From Trametopsis cervina (taxonomy: Eukaryota; Basidiomycota; Agaricomycetes; Polyporales; Irpicaceae): DNA of 64,000 nucleotides. The translations under genes and the position numbers were made by a program. The notes under the pieces are model-generated. The model saw only the letters and a list, made by a program, of their open reading frames with translations. It did no database searches and was not told the origin of the DNA. Shown here piece by piece: positions 58,804 to 64,000 of this stretch. Positions within the stretch are counted from its first letter, which is position 1; every line of letters begins with the position of its first letter. Location of the stretch: the NCBI GenBank assembly GCA_022385755.1, contig MU278348.1:2299470-2363469 (forward strand), in the 5' to 3' direction.

Positions 58804-59731
58804 ATGTCGAGCAACGAAGACGATTACGATAAGCTATCGAAGGAAGAGAGAGAAGCTCGCGACAAAGCTGATCGTGAAAGAGAGGCCGCGGAGCAGGCTG
58901 GTATATCTTCTCTTTACACTAGTACACAAAAGAGCATGGTTTCACTCAATGAATACTTTGTCAATCTCAGCATTGCCTTACAAATGGAGGCAAGAGCTAG
59001 CGGAGCTCGACATTGAGGTTCCTGTGCCGAAAGGGACACGAGGGAGAGACCTGACTGTCGTCATTCAGAAGAAGAAGCTCAGTGTGGGACTCAAAGGCAA
59101 GGAACCGATCTTGTCAGGCGAGCTATGCAAGGAAATCAAGGTCGAAGAAAGCGCTTGGACACTCGGTAAGTAGTTAACTGGGCTGATATGGACAGGAGAT
59201 GTGTCTGACAGGGGCCTCAGAGGATCAACAGGTCGTGCTCGTGCATCTGGAGAAATTGAACAAGCAGCAGTGGTGGGAGAACGTTCTGACCCATCATCCC
59301 AAGATCGATACCAAGAAGATTGTGCCAGAGGACAGTAAATTGAGCGATCTTGACGGGGAGACTCGGTGAGTGCTATACGTGACTATTTCTGCAGCCCTGG
59401 TTCTGACTATTATTCTAGCGGCATGGTAGAGAAGATGATGGTGCGTCGGCCGATACAACTGTGGTCTTCATTTATTCAGTGCGCTGTTTTTCTTGTGTCT
59501 AGTTTGACAACCAGCAGAAGGTACATTATCCGTGTGTTGAGATGATGATAGTGATATTCATATCCCTCAACTAGCAACTGGGTAAACCGACGTCTGACGA
59601 ACTCACGAAGATGGAAGTAAGCGTCTCGTGTTATTCTCACCGATCTGCTCTGAAACTCTCTACCGAAGGCCATCAAGAAGTTCCAGGCTGCACACCCAGA
59701 GCTTGACTTCAGCAATGCGAAGATCTCATAG
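58804..59731 (+). CDS. NUDC: Nuclear movement protein NudC
   Basis: A CS-domain (p23-like) co-chaperone that works with dynein/LIS1 regulation and nuclear migration in hyphae. An acidic, charged N-terminal helix ([20 protein letters not shown]) leads to the CS domain: [79 protein letters not shown], then [20 protein letters not shown]. The conserved C-terminus is [37 protein letters not shown]. That end is split into micro-exons of 22, 18 and 42 bases (59419-59440, 59503-59520, 59575-59616). Length (~190 residues) is typical of fungal NudC. Confidence 0.95.
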
Positions 59732-60051
59732 AAGATGTGACTTGAAGAGGGTATCGATAACTCGCCGACAATGTATCAAATACTGCGACTGGACACATAA
59801 CATGAAAATACTTGATAAAAACAGATTTGGAAGCGTACACTGTAGTCTCCCAACGTCGGCGAGCGTTGTTTATCGTCCGGCGGCGGTGGCGCAGGGTTTC
59901 AGTCAAGGCGCCATCAGATCACCCGATTATCACTACTGAAGCCGTAAGTAGTTGACGTACTATAGTCAGCCGTACATATATAAGGAGATCAGTGGCCCGC
60001 CACACCATCTACCCTCTCCACCTCAGATATCTACAAGTTTGACATTTGCTC
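59732..60051 (+). promoter_or_regulatory. DUF2235 gene promoter with TATA box
   Basis: TATATAAG at 59977-59984 lies 68 bases before the ATG, a good position for a fungal TATA box. It suggests regulated rather than housekeeping expression. Confidence 0.5.
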
Positions 60052-62458
60052 ATGTCTCAATCTTTCTTCGATCCTTCCAATGTTGCGGTTTCAGTGCCGC
60101 CAGGCTACCCCATGACGCCTCAAGGCAGGCAAAATATCATTAAACGTATTGTTGTTTGTTGCGATGGGTATGTGCTTATGTATACTCTCACTCACATCGC
60201 CACCGTGATAATGCTGTACACAGGACTTGGCAAGATGGACTGATCGCCCAGCAGCGCTGGAAATATACTAATGTCCTGGTAAGTAGATCTAACATATCGT
60301 CCCGATTACATCAGTAATCGCTCCGAAGCGGCTCGCAAGGGCCATAAATCACATCGACGACAGAGTGTACGTTGCGATACTTGCTCTGTGCTGAAGTGGC
60401 CTTCGAGCTGACTTGGAGGGCCAGCTCGCCACATGTGCACCAAATAGTCTTTTATCAGTCGGGTGTTGGAACATTCGGCGATAAAATTATTGAGAAGCTT
60501 GATGGCTAGTATCTGCCTCTGCTTCTCGTTTACCATGTAACTGAACGCCGGATGCAGGCGCTGTCGGAGCGTCTCTAGCTGAGAAAGTGCAAGAAGCATA
60601 CGCGTTCATCGCACAGTGAGCGAAACTATTTCGGCGCTGCTATATCATCTCAATATCCCATTGCAGTAATTACAGCCCTGGAGATGAAGTAAGTACCAGC
60701 GAACTAAGATCAGTTGAGATGAATCTCAATCGTGGTCGATTAGATATTCCTATTTGGTTTCTCTCGTGTAAGATCCACGCCACGTTCTCAAACCTCATAT
60801 ACCTGAACGGAATTCCTTCAGGGTGCATACACGGCACGGATGGTTGCCTTGTTGATTGTATGTTCTCCCTTCGATGATAGTACCCGCAATTAATTGCGGT
60901 CACAGGGCGGCATTGGCGTCCTTGACCGTACGGATATGGACCACTTCGCCGACATTTTCTTGGATTATCAAAAACGCGGCAAAGCTGAAGACCAAAGCGG
61001 TAAATGTTTTGTCAACCATAATGCAACGGAGGAATGAACTTGTCGGCGTCCCATCTAGAGATTCATGCTTTGGACCAAAAATTGGCACCGTGGACATCTC
61101 ACAATTCTCCAGGGAAATTGCGCGCAGATTCTGACAAGGACTCTTTCAGCATCAAGTAAGCATATCATGTCTCAGGTCTGGACCACCAGATCAACGTGGT
61201 CAACTGATGTGGCCGTAACGCGTCGTAGATGTGTGGGCGTGTTCGACACGGTCGGGTCATTAGGTCTCCCCGAAGAACTGACACATTCCACAAAAATCAA
61301 GACGCTGTTCGGGTTCCCTGACCGCTTCTTGGGCGAGCATATACAGTATGCGTTCCAGGCTTTGGCCATAGACGAGCATAGGAAGGACTTCGTATGTCGC
61401 TTCTGCAGACCGATGGCCGGCTCAGTATTCAATTGCCTTATTCATAGGACTGTGCGAGGTTCGAACAGACAGCCGGCGGTAGGCAGAAAGCGCAAACCTT
61501 GAGGCAGGTGAGCGGGGCGTGTCATTCGCCTGTCTGTCAGTGTTCTTATTTCATACCTCTCAAAATTCAGTGCTGGTTCTCCGGTGAGTATAGCGGCTCT
61601 GAGGTTTAACCCACCAGCAACCCCTGACCGAGTCTACCAGGTTCGCACTCCGATGTACGTACATGGAAACATTGTTCTATCCCCCAGTAATACTCAACCC
61701 CTTTTTTAGATTGGTGGTGGCTTCCAGGACCATGATTTGTCTGATATATCGCTTACTTGGATGCTGGTGAGCGACCTCAGGAATAAAGGTAGAGCCAGGC
61801 ACTCACCAATCTATATACAGTCCAACATCGAAGGCTTGATATCCCTGGATTATAGGTATATCCAGTCTCTGCCCGATCCAGTAGAGCCCTGGGGCCAGCT
61901 GCCCCCACACAAGTGAGCCGGCATAGCATCAGTACGAACGCGGGGTACATCAGAACTAAGATGGCTCTCAGGTCTAACACAGGGATATACGCAATCGCTG
62001 AGACCATACAACGTACCCTGCCAACTAGCACGAACGATGTGACTCACGAGAAGATTCATGCATCCGTCTTACAGCAACACCATCCAAACCCTGGCGCACA
62101 GAGCGCTATCCAGGCCGATCCTTCTATTGTCGCGCCGTTAAATCCTTTAGAACAATATATCAAGGACAACTGGCGTGTAACGCATGTGTCACAAGAGACC
62201 GTGGTCCACGACGAAGGCCACGGTACTGATTCCAAAGACCTCGAGAATGTCCTTCATGCGGCCAAACAGGCCATCAAGGGCGGCGAGAACATCGGCAAGG
62301 CTTTATTACATTCCATCTCTCACAAGCAGGACGCCGCCTCCGCAAGTTCGGCACCTAATCATGACCAAATTTCGCTCGAAAAGCTGTTACATGAGCACAG
62401 CATGGGCGCTGTGTTCAGGGAAATTTTAGGAGATACTCATCGCGGTGGTTCACAATAA
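60052..62458 (+). CDS. DUF2235 alpha/beta-hydrolase (Tle1-like phospholipase fold)
   Basis: Start MSQSFFDPSNVAVSVPPGY. The family opener KRIVVCCDG|TWQDG is split by an intron. Next come VFYQSGVGTFGDKIIEKLDG, AVGASLAEKVQEAYAFIAHN and the nucleophile elbow IFLFGFSRGAYTAR, in which Ser is the catalytic residue (G-x-S-x-G) and an intron falls right after the Arg. GVLDRTDMDHFADIFLDYQK and CVGVFDTVGSLGLPEELTHS carry the Asp region. CWFSGSHSDVGGGFQDHDLS with DISLTWM carries the His. The C-terminal ~200 residues (QQHHPNPGAQSAI and LEKLLHEHSMGAVFREI) match nothing I know. The Tle1 family hydrolyses phospholipids in bacteria; in Agaricomycetes it is expanded and uncharacterised. About twelve exons. Confidence 0.85.
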
Positions 62459-62647
62459 GGAAGAGAGGCGTGTGCCAATGATAAATGTGTTGCTGATATT
62501 GTACATTAACAATACGGTGTGTATCGAGAGCGCGTAAATACGAGGGAAAGCATGCAATTTACGCATAACATGGATAGCAAGTTGAGATTATATTTCCTAT
62601 TATTTCCAGTCCGTCCTCAACCCAAAAGTCTATAATAATTTGAAGGG

Positions 62648-63854
62648 TTACCGCTTCAGCCAACGGTTGCTCAGAGAGGGAAAAGCTCTGCGCAGACGGT
62701 CCATCGACTTCTGCGGGATGTCGCATGATTGGAAGAGATCGCCACCGCGACATAAGCGGAAGTGAAGGTGTTGCAGACTGGTGACATGCTCCAGTCCCTG
62801 GTGGAGACGCAGCCAGTTGGCGCTGTTCAGGCAGTACTCGTCGCGGACCACAATCGTGAGTTTGGTCACGGTAGCAGGCACCGCGGCAAGCAACCCATAT
62901 ACCGTTTCCCATGAATACAATGGTCCCGAGTTGGCATACAACAGTACCACAGATTGAAGGTTCGGGCAGCGCGTGAGCCCGAGGACGTTCCAGTCTAGAA
63001 ACGCGCTGAATAGGTGGCCTTGACACTGCTGGCGGCTATTGTGTACGCTCACCTGTGAAGTCGTTCGCCCAGAAGTTCCAGATGGAAAGTTGGAAATCGA
63101 CGACGTTCGTACCAACAGTCGCGAGCAGTGAACCCAGTTCGATGACGTCTGTCGTAGCAGCGACCGCAACTTTAATAGTGTGCAGATGGGTACCTAAAAC
63201 CATCTTCTGGAGCATCCCCAGGAGCGGACCGGATACATCGCTGAGCGTCAATGTATTAACTGTGATAGTAGATGGGGTGTCCCGCTCGATATGTGCCGCG
63301 TCTGGCAGGTGCTTCCGGTGAACTACTCTGATGTCAAGTTCGCGGATTTCTCTGAAGAGCGAGAGGAGGTCATGAGTCGACGAACTAGATCCAGGGATGG
63401 AGGGATACATCCAGTTGATCGACAGCGTGTCAACAGCGAGCTGTGCGTGTGGCTGAGTGCTGGGGGTTCGTCGGGTGAATCCTGTCTGTTCTAACCTGAG
63501 CAAACGCAGCCGTGGCAAAAGAGCAAAGAAAGCAGCGACGTCGTCTTCGTTAAGTTCTGGATACAACGACGAGCGCGAGGGTTTGGCAGCGAGCGTAAGC
63601 TCTTGGATGTAGAGATAAAATGATGATTGTTGGGCACGAGAGTGCAGCTGCATAGCATAACCGTTCCTGAAACTGGGGGTCGCCTCGATGCGATAGTCGT
63701 AAAACAGGTGCTGGTGAGCTGCGTGCACCCATGGTTTGCAGACCAGTGCACAAGACTTTAACGTGCGTCGGTCGTCGTGCAGGAAGTCGAAGATCATGTC
63801 CGATATTTCCTGCGGGAGAGCGCAGGTACAGCGGCGCATCTTTGACTCCGACAT
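62648..63854 (-). CDS. F-box protein with leucine-rich-type C-terminus
   Basis: The start 63854 gives MSESKMRRCTCALPQEISDM. The F-box (LPQEISDMIFDFLHDDRRTL, then KSCALVCKPWVHAAHQHLFY) would recruit Skp1 and an SCF ubiquitin ligase. The rest has leucine-rich-repeat-like strands (LPRLRLLRLEQTGF, IRELDIRVVHRKHL, TVNTLTLSDVSGP). The last exon gives LDWNVLGLTRCPNLQSVVLL, TVTKLTIVVRDEYCLN and ends PSLSNRWLKR. This is the usual Agaricomycete F-box layout; the substrate is unknown. The two exons stay in frame only with a 34-base intron (63019-63052), which is short, so a frameshift or a different splice is possible. Confidence 0.82.
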
Positions 63855-63856
63855 TG

Positions 63857-63912
63857 CTACACCGAGTGTGAGTAAGACTGCTGGTCTACGAAAGCCTGAT
63901 ATGTATACTCAC
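63857..63912 (-). promoter_or_regulatory. 5'UTR intron of the F-box gene
   Basis: On the minus strand a donor GTGAGTAT (63912) pairs with GTGTAG ending 63857, two bases before the ATG. It is 56 bases long, typical for this genome. Confidence 0.6.
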
Positions 63913-63976
63913 GTCGTCGAGCAAACGAACGGAGGAGAGAGGAATGCTGCTCGGTGTTGGCTCGGGCTGCTGCTGG

Positions 63977-63984
63977 CTTTTATA
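63977..63984 (-). promoter_or_regulatory. TATA box of the F-box gene
   Basis: TATAAAAG reads on the minus strand at 63984-63977, about 65 bases before the leader intron. Confidence 0.55.
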
Positions 63985-64000
63985 GGCCATGTTGGTAGGT

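Noticed and set aside
1..64000. Transposable elements, tRNA genes and CRISPR arrays
   Set aside because: I saw no transposase, reverse transcriptase, long terminal repeat, T-loop GGTTCGANNCC in a foldable setting, or spaced short repeats. A GGTTCGAA at about 61459 lies in a DUF2235 exon.

Overview
The window is nuclear DNA of a filamentous basidiomycete, most likely an Agaricomycete (mushroom-forming fungus). Almost every gene is split by short GT-AG introns of about 45-70 bases. Promoters are short and genes lie on both strands. The gene content is fungal: a KEX2-type repeat precursor, a Pal1 morphology protein, a fused HIS7, a cytochrome-b5 sphingolipid desaturase, DUF2235 and F-box proteins. 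I assembled 32 protein genes by joining exons by eye across frames. I recognised no tRNA, rRNA, transposon, CRISPR array or viral segment.

Layout. 1-9 kb: the 3' end of an NADPH oxidase, a RecQ helicase, TAF5, and a small unrecognised basic protein. 9-20 kb: a signal-peptide/single-TM surface protein, a sphingolipid desaturase, ribosomal protein eL13, a short MetE-like methyltransferase, and a Pal1 family protein. 20-28 kb: HIS7 and phosphoglycerate dehydrogenase head to head, RAD51, mitochondrial uL4m and cytosolic uS9. 28-36 kb: a BRCT-Myb protein resembling Rap1, a complex I B14.7-like subunit, an EED-like Polycomb WD40 protein, and a secreted precursor made of nine 30-residue units separated by Lys-Arg. 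36-48 kb: ESF1, NUS1, alpha-SNAP (SEC17), phosphoacetylglucosamine mutase, DUG3, ICE2 and the large molybdopterin synthase subunit. 48-64 kb: a pseudouridine glycosidase-kinase fusion, IRC3 helicase, ADP/ATP carrier, a SIZ/PIAS SUMO ligase, NudC, a DUF2235 hydrolase and an F-box protein.

Most of the window is housekeeping, and neighbours mostly have unrelated jobs. There are a few plausible shared-control arrangements. HIS7 and SER3 share a 328-bp promoter carrying three Gcn4-type TGACTC hexamers. The RecQ promoter has two ACGCGT (MCB-like) boxes ten bases apart. Several head-to-head pairs (NDUFA11-like/EED, SEC17/PCM1, MoaE/PsuGK, uL4m/uS9) have intergenic spaces of 140-400 bp.

The most unusual locus is the secreted KR-separated repeat precursor at 34649-35678. 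It has the architecture of a pheromone-, repellent- or RiPP-type peptide precursor but repeats I do not recognise. The Rap1-like and EED-like proteins are the most interesting chromatin candidates. Exon boundaries were set by reading splice signals and reading-frame continuity; single boundaries may be off, while gene identities are generally firm.
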